From: Siphonodentalium dalli
Lineage: Eukaryota > Mollusca > Scaphopoda > Gadilida > Siphonodentaliidae
Assembly: GCA_032622095.1 (NCBI GenBank)
Contig: CP136066.1
Span: 100,149,319-100,213,318 of the forward strand
Direction of reading: 5' to 3'
DNA: 64,000 nt
The notes beneath the pieces are model-generated. The model saw only the letters and a program-made list of their open reading frames with translations. It did no database searches and was not told where the DNA came from. A program made the translations under genes and the position numbers. Shown in pieces: positions 10,640 to 23,300 of this stretch (within the stretch, counting starts at the first letter, position 1; each line of letters begins with the position of its first letter).

Positions 10640-11950
10640 CGCCAATTCCAATGGGCTAATTGATGAGCAAGGTTAATGCAGGAGCGGGTATGCTGGTATC
10701 TCACAGGTAGGCCCCCGAAGTTTGATAGCTCTACTATAACAGCAACCTGCCCAACAGCGAGCGAGGTTCGGTGGGTTCAGACTTTTTGCAAATTCCAACA
10801 AAAATCAAAGGGGGGAAATTGTCTAAAAAATGAAACATCGAGCCAAAAAATTTCTGAGTAGTGCATATGATAGATAGTATCCAAGCGCAACTTATTGATG
10901 TCTGCTTAATTGGCGCTAAGGTCGAAGGTTTACTCGTGGCGAGGCTTTATAATGTAAATAAGTTTTGTTAAGTGCTGTATCACTAACCTATTTTTCTCGC
11001 CAAATCCGACCGGGTTAATGAAGGAGCGAGCTAATGCAGTAGCATGTACGTCGATATACTTCTGGTAATATCCGAAAGTTTAACCGCTCTACTAACAAAG
11101 CAACCTGACCAACGGAGAGCTCGTGTTCAGGTGGGTTCAAATTGGCAAATTCCAACAAAAACCAAAAGTTGAAAAATACTTCAAAATATCAAATACGGAG
11201 TTACAATTTTGCTGATGAGCGGGTGTGATAGGGGGTATCAACGTCCAACTCTGGTGCGATTTCTTAAGTTTCAGAGCAAAGGGTTTACTAGTGGCGACGC
11301 GATATAGCGTAATACGTACTACATGCAGATGGACACAGCCTGTCATATATATATGGCAAAACTAGAAATTCTCCAATATTCCCGTCAAATTCAAACAGGC
11401 TAATGAAGGAGCGAGTGAAATGCGCTAGCAGGTACATCGGTATACAATAGATACATCCTGGAAGTTTGACTGTCGTGGTTTAAAAGCAATCCGTTTAACA
11501 GGGAGCTTGCATCGGTGTGGGTCGAGGCTTTCGCAAATTCCGTGAAATGTTCTAACTTTTAAAATAAATGCGCAATGAGTTAATCAGGATTAAGTGCCCG
11601 ATATTACATGCATTCACATGTTAATAGGAAAATACCAACGGATGACTGTATACACTAGGACATTTATTAATATTAATATAATGCAGGGACAGGTACGTCG
11701 GTATACTGTCAGATTGCCCGCAAATTTTGACCGCTCTGCTATAAAAGCAACCTGCCCAACGGAGAGCTATGTTAGGGATGGGGTTCACCCATTTGAAAAA
11801 TTCCACCGAAACTCAATGGGGGGGGGGTGGAATCTCGAATCCAGATAATGCAAAATTGACGAGTGGATGTGATGGGTAGTATCTATGTGCAACTTTAGTG
11901 CGATTTTTTAAGTTTTTGAGCGAACGACTATAGAATGTTGCACGGCCGTA
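10640..11950 (+). repeat. Degenerate tandem repeat, four units of roughly 280-385 bp
   Basis: Units begin near 10679, 11022, 11406 and 11684. Each has (G)GAGCG(G/A)G..., a GTA(C)GTCGGTATAC variant, a GTTTGACCGCTCTA-like segment, a GCAACCTGCCCAACGGAGAG-like segment and GCAAATTCCAAC. Identity between units is modest, so the array is old. Two more units in inverted orientation lie at 38990-39170 and 39330-39460. Open frames within it (for example 11594-11848) follow the repeat and have no motif. Confidence 0.75.
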
Positions 11951-13170
11951 GCATTATATTAATGATATATATCTTAAGACTTTCATGGCTTACAGTGGTA
12001 TGTAGTAATTCGCTCATGTACTGTGAGAGTGTTTGTTATAAATTAGCAGCCAGTGTTGTGGCGTATTGCATAATATTAGTATCATTATAACAATCGTAAC
12101 AAGAGACTAAGGGCAGTAATCGCCACGACAGTTTTAACAAATAAATCCGCATATATCATTAATAATATACCAACAAGTCGAAATTCTGAACTTACAATCC
12201 ATGTCTATGATCTTTTTCTCATTCATTTCTTTTAATTATTTAATATATAATTTCCATATAATATAAAGATTGTGTTCATTAAAAAATAAATATTCCATGG
12301 AAGTATAAAATTTCTGGCATTTCAGAAATTTAAATCCTAGTTCACCTTATATTTGGTATGAAGCGTCCTTGGTTAACTGGAGTTCATATTTATTAACATC
12401 ACGTCACCAAGGTAATTACTTGCGAAGCCACAGCCACAACTATTTCCCTCCATAGTAATTATCAAAACAACTTCTTAAGAACAATTGACCAGGTCAGTCG
12501 CGCAATTATTGGAAGAGCCACGGTCAATCATTTTTTTAAAACCAAATGTTACATTTAAATTATTGCTTTATTTAACAAAAATGAGAAAATTTAACTTTTA
12601 CTACTTGCTAAATTTTATCTTTTAATTATTTCATTTAAATTTTAGTATTTACAGTATACTATGTCCAAGTCTTTATAATCTGTTGAGTGACCCCACAGTC
12701 GTTTACTTTGTTAGTAATAATTTGAAGGATTACTTGTTTAAACGCAATTGTTATCAAAATATTTTATGTATTTTTTATAATTTCTAGTTATATGTAATAC
12801 CATAATCTTGGTGGCGTTACCATTTCTGACTATGGTTTTCTTGTTGTCTTCTGTGGTGACGACCATTCATTGCTTCCCATGCTATAAGATACTTTTGTGT
12901 TAATAGATGAGGTACCCAGCGTAACTCGGTAAAGAATAAGTGATGTTTTAGTCCATTTTTAATAAGACACCTCGGGGAATTAATTTACACCTGCTCACTC
13001 CATATATTCCAAGCTGACGATAAACGTTATGCATGCTAATTAGTGTCATTTTAAGCCATGTGAGTTCCACGTCACATATTCCATGGCAATCCCTGTTTCA
13101 AATTACCCCTGTCTTCCAATTGTCCCACATATCTTCTAAGCTGATAATAAACGCTCTTTATTGATCATAT
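11951..13170. other. No gene seen; very AT-rich
   Basis: Apart from the 12423-12474 relative of the 9.6-kb repeat and a TTCCATGGAAGTATA piece at 12293, I recognise no gene, RNA or element here. Confidence 0.5.
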
Positions 13171-13174
13171 AAAA

Positions 13175-13250
13175 TAATGCATATCTGTTTTCTGGCACTG
13201 TTGCTAGAAAATCCCCTCTTCGGCAAACATGCGTTGTGCTGTATTTTCAC
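13175..13250 (-). pseudogene. Degenerate zinc-finger cassette (Z3)
   Basis: The minus-strand reading from ~13245 (ATACAGCACAACGCATGTTT) aligns with the start of Z2b and translates IQHNACLPKRGFSSNSARKQ. The first Cys is His, the core Phe is lost and the closing histidines are missing. R240 copy 3 follows directly, as at the other cassettes, so the cassette plus flank has been copied about 9 kb away and has decayed. Confidence 0.4.
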
Positions 13251-13255
13251 GTACG

Positions 13256-13735
13256 TATAGAGCGTAAATGTATAAGAGTAAGTGACTTAAGAAAATTAAC
13301 GCTTATAGTATTGATGAAGTGACGTGCGACCTTAGTCTCATACCTGGCCCATCCGTGCAGTTCCGCTCACTGTTCCGTTCCTCGGCACTATACCGTTATT
13401 GAGTATATACAGGTATATATAAAGCTGGCGTCCGGTCTAATGCGACATGACATTTGTGACGCCGTTATAGATTTAACATTTTCTGCCATCGAGGAATTCA
13501 GGCCCTATTGTAGGCCAACCTAGGGTAATTGCCCTAATTAAAAAAAATCTGCCAATATCAAAGTAATGTGAGGCTTTTCATTGGTTCTACTTGTTTCAAA
13601 AAACACGCTGGTCAAACTAAATGTCAATCAGTGTAAATTAACTTTACTAGGGTGAATTGAGAATTCACCATGATATATACCAATGTATAATGAGAGGCTT
13701 TACATTGATTCACTTATAAATCATTTGAATCACGG
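13256..13735 (+). repeat. R240 copy 3 followed by relatives of the 132-bp monomer
   Basis: 13262-13475 matches R240 (GATGAAGTGACGTGCGACCT, GTTATTGAGTATA). 13555-13735 matches the 132-bp array monomers (AAAGTAATGTGAGGCTTTTC and GGGTGAATTGAGAATTCACC). The order cassette, R240, array is the same as at 4.5-5.7 kb, pointing to one compound unit copied to two places. Confidence 0.75.
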
Positions 13736-15145
13736 TATTCTTTCGGGAAAAGTGACAAATAACCATTGCTTTGCTATAAGTACTTATTTACGGCATAGTT
13801 CCCTTAGAAAAAGTGCACCAAATGGCTATAAGCCAGAATAAGGTGTATGAATTACATTAAAATATCGTAGCCCCCCCCCCCCCCCCCCCCACAAAAAAGG
13901 ACCGGTGAACTCCGCATTGAACTTTGTACACACACTTACCCATTAAATCGTCGACCACATACAGTAAATACGCAGTTGAACGGTATGCTTTAGGGGCCCA
14001 AATTTATCGATAAAAGTGAAATCTTATATCTCGAATATATGCAAATATGTTTATACTAAATCATTTAGAGGTATAATTTTCATAAGGAAATTCAGAAATC
14101 TCGACGAGCGCATGCATAATAAGATTGTATAAAGGGAAGCTGCATTCGCTATCAGATTAATGCGTTGAACACGTAGATGTTAAAATATATGAATATTGTT
14201 GTTTGTCGATAGTGTTCGTGATATTTCACAGCTGTTTGTGTATTCCCATTCGCATTTTTTTTCCTGGTCGGTCGGTTTGGTATGGGTGAGTACAGTTTTA
14301 AATTATATATTATAAATTATTTAACGAAATAACACATTAAATACCAGTTTATGCAGTTATGACCGAACAGTTTGAAGCAAATTATATAACGTGGTATACT
14401 AAATATGTATTCAATGTTTTCGGTTATAACTCATAAAATTAATCCCAACTTCTCTTGCACGTTCCAGATGGATATATATAAACTCTATCATCATCATATG
14501 AACATAGATTCTGCGTTATACGAGATCATGTTCAGTGATTAGTCAACTGGGGCATGCGTTTTATATCTCAATAAAACACCATAACACTAACCGACGTCAC
14601 AACTTCTTGACCTAGATTATTAATTATTATGTCACCTGGTTGGATCGACCAATGAGGACGCTCCGTTGGTAGAGGCATATCAGGAGACATCGGGTCGTCA
14701 TATTTGTAGCCCGTCCCATATGGAATCCATATCCCCCCTCAGGGTTCCCATATGGGGTCGATTTCCGCCATTTTGTTTTTCATGGAACTCTGCCGCCTCG
14801 GGTATATCTTCGGTGTATTTTGGCGCCAAGAAAAGGGATATCTGTCGGAAATCAAGTTCTGTTAATTTAAAGACATAGTACCATATACCAAAACCTGCAT
14901 GTGATATATTTGAGATATTCTAAATATTCTAAATTAACTATCAAACTCAAGTTTGTTGTCCTGCATCTGGTTATTAGCCATTGACTCAATGCGTTGACGT
15001 TCAACGCCCATGACGCGTCACTGTGACGTTACATAAGTTAATAGCCATAGACAACAAATTTACTTACTGGCAGGTAATGAACTTCGTATAAGTAATTCAA
15101 ATTCTCACACGGAAAACATGATGTGGGTGACATGATAAAATCGTT
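13736..15145. other. No gene seen; poly-C tract
   Basis: An unbroken run of about 20 C lies at 13871-13890. A frame at 14666-14878 has no motif; two CCCATATGG strings occur within it. Nothing else is supported. Confidence 0.5.
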
Positions 15146-15281
15146 ACAGGGCTCGTTGTTGCCGGCTACGGTGACATATGAGGCTCAGCAAGATTAATAT
15201 CGGTCTAGGCTAGCGCCTCGCCCGATATTAATCTCACTTCGCCTCATATGACACCGTATCGGGCAACAACTCGCCCTGTAA
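15146..15281. repeat. ~136-bp imperfect palindrome
   Basis: The outer ends are GTTACAGGGCTCGTTGTTGCC and its inverted form, which ends GCCCTGTAAC. Inner arms share GGTGACATATGAGGC/GCCTCATATGACACC and GATTAATATCGG/CCGATATTAATC around a short CTAGGCTAGCG loop. It looks like a foldback MITE, but I find no clear target duplication. It abuts the start of dispersed-repeat copy A. Confidence 0.7.
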
Positions 15282-15289
15282 CTTATAAG

Positions 15290-16690
15290 ATACGGGCGGC
15301 GTTGGCGGTGGGTATGCTGTTAAAATATTCAGTTCCGTCAAAAACCGCCATAAACAGAAAGAATAGTAAAATATAGACAGACTTTGTTCTTATACCAATC
15401 AGAAATATGGCATAAACAGTATGCTATTGTCAAATGTTTTTCCTTTGTTATGTAAACAAAAGCAAAAAACGTTACGGAACCTGGCTTTTGTTTAGAACCG
15501 GATATGGTAAGCATAAAGAGCGCTATTTGTTACTGTTTTCCCGATATGGAAATAATAAAGAGCGTTTATATAATATGTGTGTGATTAACCAATATAATTA
15601 CGCTGTGTTATGTAAACAGAAGCAACACTTCTGTAACACGAGCAGGTTCTTTTTTACGTACACCGTCGTACGCCTTTACGATAATATTCTATTTACACGC
15701 TGATTATGTTTGGCATATGAACAAAACTGTATATATTTTAATATTCCGTCCGTTGATTGCGATTTGAACCAATATGAATATTTCTGCAACGAACTGCATG
15801 CATGAGCATGTTTTTCAGGGGTAGATTCACGTTTTTCATAAATCCAGCAAAAGATGGCAAGATTTTTTCAACAAAGAATTTCTCTGGATTTATCTGGCGA
15901 AAAATCTTGAATTTCACATATCATCATCTTCGTTGTATATATAATCTGAGCATGTGTTATGATATGATAAAAACAATGGATTTTAATACCTTTGAGGATT
16001 TGAAAATATTTTCTTTTTGAGCACTTCGGTACTGCCAGAATAATTAATAATTTCACACAACACTCAAATCACCAAATAGCTTATTGTCTTGGCTCTATGC
16101 TGGGAGGAGGCCTTATTCGTATCATAATGTTGAGTTGGCTTTTTAATTGCATAATATAGCATCATACCCCAATATATTATAATGAAGAATAAAGCTGTCA
16201 CAAATATTCCAGCCCAAAGAAAATAAATGTTGATATGGAGTGTGGTCCGCAATCAACTGGAATTAGATCACGGTGTTAAGAGATATGGTGGTCAGCTTTG
16301 TGTTGGTTATGAAACCATGAGCCGGAACTCATCTGAGCCCAATTTTTCATTTGATCAACAGGCATGACATGAACATTGTCAAATATAAAAAGAAATATGG
16401 CTAAGAGCCTTTCTAATAGAAAAGGATCATTAAATTTCACGAATCAAGAAAAATTAAGTCTCATCTTATGATCTCTGTGTACCGGAAAACAGAACTTTTA
16501 TATATTGTTCATGCCATAAAAGTAAAGTAAATGGGGTTGTTTAGTATCCAATGTATCGCGATTGGTTGTTTCTTAAATAGTGTGTCGCAATAATCGCTAG
16601 TGCCAAATTCATGACAGATGTTGGGAAAATGAATTTTAGATACCAGGAAATGTTGGCAAAGAATGCGTCTGACCATTGGGCGGCCATATA
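15290..16690 (+). repeat. ~1.5-kb dispersed repeat family, copy A
   Basis: The start (GGCGGTGGGTATGCTGTTAA, AAAAACCGCCATAAACAGAA) and the later blocks (TCTTGAATTTCACA, CACTCAAATCACCAAATAG, TATATTATAATGAAGAATAAAG, ACATGAACATTGTCAAA) line up in order with 35873-37860 and in part with 56100-56990. The frames inside are not shared between copies, so I see no conserved protein. Its internal CCCCA/ATATATTATAA junction at ~16171 is the unfilled counterpart of the Helitron insertion in copy B. Confidence 0.8.
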
Positions 16691-16695
16691 CTAGT

Positions 16696-17375
16696 GGCTG
16701 CGGACACACTTACCACAGTAGCGATGGTAGAGTAGGTGTGACACTTTACTACGGTGGGGTTTGGTGACAATCGGTTGTCAATATTCTGTGCCATAGCTAG
16801 CCATGTTGCCCGCTGAGTTTTCGCACGAGTCTACTGGACAAATTAACCCATTGCGTTTCACAAAGGTTGATCTCTACTCATTACGTTTTGCTACATTGTA
16901 TTCTCTACGATATAATTGCACGATCGATCGTCCATAATTATGTTTGACGGTAGCAATACCTCATTCACTCACATATCATGCACGTAGTACGTTTTATTGA
17001 TATGATCTCAATGCATGTTTATCTACTTATATTAATTTCACGCGTGAGTTCCCCAATTTGGTTTTTTATTTTGCGACGTTTAGTTCTACGCATAATTCCT
17101 CTAACATAATTTGGGCCGATGAAGCTTTGTCGGAACTGTTGGAGGAACTATATCTGAGAGAAAGTATGGGAACAAAGCGAACTATATATGCAAGGACCAA
17201 AACAAGAACAAGGCTGATTATAACGAACTTTGGAAGATCCATTGTGCGAATATGCACCGGGCCACATGGCTAGCAATGACATATTAATTATGACGACCAT
17301 TTGTCACCAAACTCCACCATAATAAATTGTCACACATACTATGCCATAGCTACTATGGTACGTGTGTCAGCAGCC
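16696..17375. mobile_element. 680-bp element with ~80-bp terminal inverted repeats
   Basis: The left end GGCTGCGGACACACTTACCA and the right end, read in reverse complement, GGCTGCTGACACACGTACCA pair. Similarity continues through AGTAG(C)GATGG, GTGTGACA and GGTGG(G/A)GTTTGGTGACAA for about 80 bp. No transposase frame is visible; the frame at 17058-17273 has no motif. It sits at the end of dispersed-repeat copy A. I could not define a target duplication. Confidence 0.7.
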
Positions 17376-17772
17376 AATCGATGGATACTTCACATGTATA
17401 GCATATTGGGCTAACTTACAGAGAAGCAAGGTATAATATCCAGACTGTATACACGTTTAAGAAAAATTAAATCAGCTGAGTTAATATCAGATTAATAGGG
17501 GAAAAGTTAAATTATAAGTGGGTTCTGAAAAGTGTTATTAACAATGAAGTTAAGAATAAAGTCAATATAGTGTTCGTGATATAGAGGATCTCCAATGAGT
17601 TATGTTGAGATATAAGATTTTATGAAACGAGTTTGATAAATTTGATTCACAACGAGTCTAGTATATCACATGAAAAAAACTAGAGCTTTGTGCCTTTTTT
17701 TTTAAATCCTTAGAAGAAGCTTTAAAATGCATACATTTACATAGTTGGCTGATACGCCCCACAACCGTATAT
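17376..17772. other. No feature recognised
   Basis: AT-rich DNA between the TIR element and the giant inverted repeat. I see no gene or repeat here. Confidence 0.5.
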
Positions 17773-20180
17773 AGTCCAGGAGATATTGGTCGACCTCTGC
17801 ATCCCCCAGGACTTAACTTCACCCCACTAATTTTCTTCCTTAAGGTCTCCACTAATTGTTTTCACTTGTTAACAAGAAAAAAAAAGTGGCCGCAGAGACT
17901 CCAGACAAGATGGCGTCCATCATGGCGGCCATTTATTTAAATGCACCAGGTCTCTTTGATCGCCATTATAGTAAAGATGATAGCACATGCGGTCTTGTTT
18001 TCCGATCGATTCGTTATGCTAATATACAACCCTTACAAATTAGCCAAAAATCCGACACCAGAATCCAATATGGCGGCCAAAATGGCCGCCGAAATGTGAA
18101 AATATGCTATTTTTCTGACATGTTACCACCTTTCGTTTGTATCTGTGGGGAAATGTTATAATTGTTGCGTCATGTTATACATGTATCATATAGAGGAGTC
18201 ATTGGCGAACACATGGGGACCATAATATCCATTAATTGCGGGATATTTTGTCCGATATCACGTTTTCCCAAATGCCGATATCATAGGTCAAAGCCGAATC
18301 TCCGTTAATAACGCGATGTTATGTTTCGAATCAATGAATGTTATTGCTATTATAACAACACCCATGCATCTATATTTGCAGGAGATACTCGAGCTAGGAT
18401 TCCTCTTATATCTGAGTTGAGGAATATTTACCCAAATCCAAGATGGCGGCCAAAGTGGGCACCAGAAATAAAAAATCGCCGATTTTAACATCAGTGAGCA
18501 TTATTGTCATGACAACTCCACACCTGCTTACTATTGTAAGTTGGGAACACTTAGGCGAAGAACTTTCCTTGTACCATATCCAAATAAAAGTCCCCCAAAT
18601 CCAAAATGCCGCCCACAATGGCGGACAGATTTTGAAAAATCACCGAATTTCCTCATATTCACATCATTGGGCATTATTGTCGAGACAACTCCATTCTTGC
18701 GTACAGTTGAGTTGGAAATACTGAGGTGAAATAATTACCTTACATCTCATGCAAGAAATGGTTTTCCAAATCGAAGATGGCGGCCAAAATGGCGACCGAA
18801 ATTTGAAAACACGCCTACATTCCTTTACTTTCTTAGGATGGCCGTTATTGTTTCGCGATTTCTACCCACCATTACATGTTGATATGTATGAATTATTCAT
18901 TAGGGTTTGGCAATTGATACTCACAGTCAATATGGCGGCAAACTGGAGGGCAGAAATTGAAAAGAAGCCGATATTATCACATACTAATTTCAACTTTTTG
19001 TCATAATATTGATTTGTATAAACGAAACGGTACATAATATAAGCCATCTATTAGTTCCAATGTAAGTCGTAGCCTTTTGGAAGGATGAAAACCCACAATC
19101 GCGATGTGGCATTTCAAAATCCATTCTCCACTAAGGGCTCATACTGGCCGTAACCGTATATATGTGCGCCGAATAGTCATAATATGACTTCCAAGAATCA
19201 AAACAACAGTACCTGAGCTTATTCTGAATTGCCACATTCAGCATTATCTAGACTCGTTTCCGTCTCTTCGTCAGATTAATCTATCTCACTCACAACAACA
19301 GTTCACTACTCTTTGTAGAAGGGTGCCACTAATCGGAATGTTTCAAACAATACATATGCCGGTGTCCAGCTCACGTGTTTGTTTCGAAAGCTTGGAATTC
19401 TCAGCGAGCTTCATTCGTGGTATAGCTTATGGTATAATCCAGATGCTACATATGGGGTATATGCGTCATCTTGTGCGATACACTATACAGGTATTCGGTC
19501 GATGCGTATACTAGCTTTCAGAAGGACCTATCTATCTGCGTATTGTCAGCTTTGGTGACCTAATTGGGATAACACCGTGTACACCCGGTGATCTTCCAAA
19601 ACAGCCACTTCTCAATATATGGTTCATCAACTCACATACTCATCTAATACACTGACGTACCCGGACAACTTCTGTATATGGCTTCGAATGTTGAAAGCCC
19701 GACATTTGACAGATGTATTTCTGCTAAGGCGTAGAAGACCATAATGCATAATATACCCAAACTCCTTGAACATGATCATAAGAACAAGCTTGTTGGCGTC
19801 CAGCAATCGTCTCACCGAACAGATCCAAGCAGATGATAACAATACACACGGTGCTAGTTTGTGGGTATGTGTCATGATAGTGGAAATGAAATTGGACCAT
19901 GACTGCACCGCCCCTTATTTTGTTATGTTTTAGATTCAGACATGATCTCATGTGTGGCTTTGCTTTCCTTGTATGCTAAGATTGTATGTTCCCATCCGTT
20001 TGGAAGCCGTTCTTAAACAACTGTACCAGGAGTATGCCATTGGCTACTGCTGTATAAGCCCAACCAAGACTGGGGTGTAGTCTTAAAGGCGATACCTTTG
20101 ATAGTTGGTTGATATGTCATACTCACGCGGGGTGGTATGGTTCAAGAAAGTACAAATACCATCAACAAAAGGGTGAAATG
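17773..20180 (+). repeat. Left arm of the giant inverted repeat
   Basis: YY1-like cores AAGATGGCG/AATATGGCG occur at 17907, 18067, 18440, 18774 and 18929, with a degenerate one near 18606. Spacing is about 155-170 bp or twice that. From 17945 to 18030 the left arm is not matched on the right, where the satellite lies instead. Confidence 0.75.
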
Positions 20181-20399
20181 TTCAACGCGAAGAACATCCA
20201 GAGGAATGTTTGGTTGATGAGCTCTTGCATACAGTTCAACAAACGTTGGTACACCAAGTGATTTCTTGGTAACATCACCATTGCGACCATTTTCCTGCAT
20301 GAGACATTAACTACTGTATTCTAAAGTTATATATATAAAGCTATATGATCATAAAGGTCGCGTTCCCGAACGTCCACAGCCATTGCCATCGAGACTGTA

Positions 20400-23300
20400 G
20401 ATTGTTCTTTAAATACATAGTGAAATAAATGCACCACAGTACCTGAAATTTTCTTGAATAATACCGCCCACCTACTGACACTAAACCCGAGAGAGGATAA
20501 CAAAACACGCATACATTCATGCTATAAAGACATTATCCTTTAGTCTATCCGACTGTTTTGATGGAGGCTAGCATAGTATTATCCAGACAAAAGTGTACGT
20601 AGTTGAATCAGAAAGGCTTCGAAACGGATGTTGAAATACAATCTTACCACACCAAATAAAACCGAGACGCATGACATTCGATATCTTAAACATGCACCAG
20701 GTGTAGGGTGGTGTATACAGTGGCCCATTTCATTCCCACTATCATGGCGTATGTCCACAAACTAGCACCGCGAGCATTGTTCTTCTCTGTTGGGAGATAT
20801 TCGACGAGACAACTGCGGGGCGCCACTCAGTTTGCTTCGGATAATGGTCAAGAAGTGTGGGTAGTCTGTACACTAGGGTCTTCTCCTTAGCAGATAGACA
20901 TCTGTCCAAGGGAATGAGACAGCTAGCAACCTTCGAAACACTGTCGAAGTTGTCCACATATGCCAATGCGTTCGCTGAGTTTGTGAGTTGACGAACCATC
21001 TATTGAGAAGTGACTAGCTAACTGGTTCGCCAGGTGTACATGTCGTTATCCTATGGGGTATGAGACACATACATAGATATGACCTTCTGTAAGCTTGTAT
21101 ACTCATCGGCCATATGCCTTCAAGATGACGGACAAATATAATATTTAGCAAATATTTAAAATCGTAAGTTAGACACCGGAAAATGAATTGTTTGAAACGT
21201 TATGATTAGAGGGACCCTACTCCCAGGGAGTGGTGAATACTTTGTCGGTGTGAGTGACCTAGATTTATCAGACAAAGAAATGGAAGCTGGTCCATATAAT
21301 TATGGACGTGACGTGGCAAATCAGAATATGTTATCAGGTAATTGTTCTGATATAACTATTCGGCGCACCTACGCTTACGGCCATTATCGGCGCTAAGTGG
21401 AGACTGTATTTCGAAATGCCACATCGCGATATTAATTGTGTTTTTTCATCTTTCCAGAAACATACGAGCTACGTTATGCGTTTTGATACCTTTAAGTTGA
21501 ACTAGTAGATGGTTTATGTACAGTTTCGTCCAGACATACCGATATTATGACAAAAGTTGAAATTAATATGTGAAAATATCGATTTCTTTTAAATTTCTAG
21601 CCGCCAATTGAGCAGCGATCTTGGCTGTGAGTATCAATTGCCAAACCCTAATGAATACTCCATGTCACTATTCCATATCAACATGCAATGGTGGATAGAA
21701 CTCGCGAAACAATAACGCCCATCGTAAGAAAGTAAAGGAATGTAGACTTGTTTTCAAATTTCGGTCGCCATTTTGGCCGCCATCTTCGATTTGGAAAACA
21801 ATTTCTTGCATGAGATGTAATTTAGTTACTTTACCTCAGTATTTCCAACTCAATTGTAAGCATGGGTGGATCTGTCTCGACAATAATGCCCAATGATGTG
21901 AATATGAGGGAATTTCGGTGATTTTTCAAAATCTGTCCGCCATTGTGGGCGCCATATTGGCAATGGGGGACTTTTATTTGGTTATGGTACAATGAAAGAT
22001 ATTCGCCTAAGTGTTACCAACTCACAATAGTAAGCAGGTGTGGAGTTTTCATGACAATAATGTTCACTGATGTTAAAATCGGCGATTTTTTATTTCTGGT
22101 GGCCATTTTGGCCGCCATCTTGGATTTGGGTAAATATTCCTCAACTTAGATATAAGTATCTCCTGTACATATATATGCATGGGTGTTGTTATAATCGCAA
22201 TAACATTCATTGATTCGAAACATTACATCGCGTTATTAACGGAGATTCGGCTTTGACCTATTATACCGGTATTTGGGAAAACGTGATATCGCACAAAAAT
22301 ATCCCGCAATGAATGTATATTATGGACCCTATGTGGTCGCCAATGACTCCTCTATATGATAAATGTATAATATGACGCAAAGATGCCAACATTTTCCAAC
22401 AGAGACAAACGAAATGTGGTAACATGTCAGAAAAATAGCATATTTTCACATTTCGTCGGCCATCTTTGCCGTCATATTGGATTCTGGTGTCGGATTTTTG
22501 GCTAATTTGTATGACCTGTAGCCCGTGCTAAAGAATTTAGTCATATAAAGAGTAAATCCAAAATGGCTGCTGGCGGCCATGTTTTTTGGCCGAATGACCC
22601 CAAAATAACTCGTTCCCATCTACATGTCAATTAACATCCATGACAAATTTCATGATGATCAGATGAACAATACGACCTGTGGCCCGTGCTAATGGATTAA
22701 ATTTTGAAATCAAAGATGGCCGCTGGCGGCCATGTTTTTTGTCCGAATGAGCCAAAAATGACTCGTTCCCATCTAGATTCCAATTTCAACAGCCATGACA
22801 AATTTCATGATGATCAAATTACAGGTACGACCTGTAGCCCGTGCTAAAGGATTTAGTCATACAAAGAGTAAAATCCAAGATGGCTGCTGGCGGCCATGTT
22901 TTTTGGCCGAATGACCCCAAAATGACTCGTTCCCATATAAATGTCAATATTAACATTCATGACAAATTTTATGATGATCAGACTAAAGGTACGACTTGTA
23001 ACCCGTGCTAAAGGATTTAGTCATACAAAGAGTAAATTCCAAGATGGCTGCTGGCGGCCATGTTTTTCAGCCGAATGACCCCAAAATGACTCGTTCCCAT
23101 CTACATGTCATTGTTAACATTCATGACAAATTTTATGATGATCAGACTATAGGTATGACCTGTAGCCCGTGCTAAAGAATTTAGTCATATAAAGAGTAAA
23201 ATCCAAAATGGCTGCTGACGGCCATGTATTTTGGCGGAATGACCCCAAAATAACTCGTTCCCATCTACATGTCAATTAACATCCATGACAAATTTCATGA

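Noticed and set aside
19627-20890. Two related peptides (HKLAP) on opposite strands, suggesting a duplicated gene
   Set aside because: They are at mirror positions in the inverted repeat; DNA similarity alone explains them, and no splice or motif supports a gene.
21943-22149. Membrane-like hydrophobic peptide frame (FLFLVAILAAILDLG) and similar frames in both arms
   Set aside because: It is the translation of the repeated GCCATTTTGGCCGCCATCTTGG DNA and recurs wherever that motif does.
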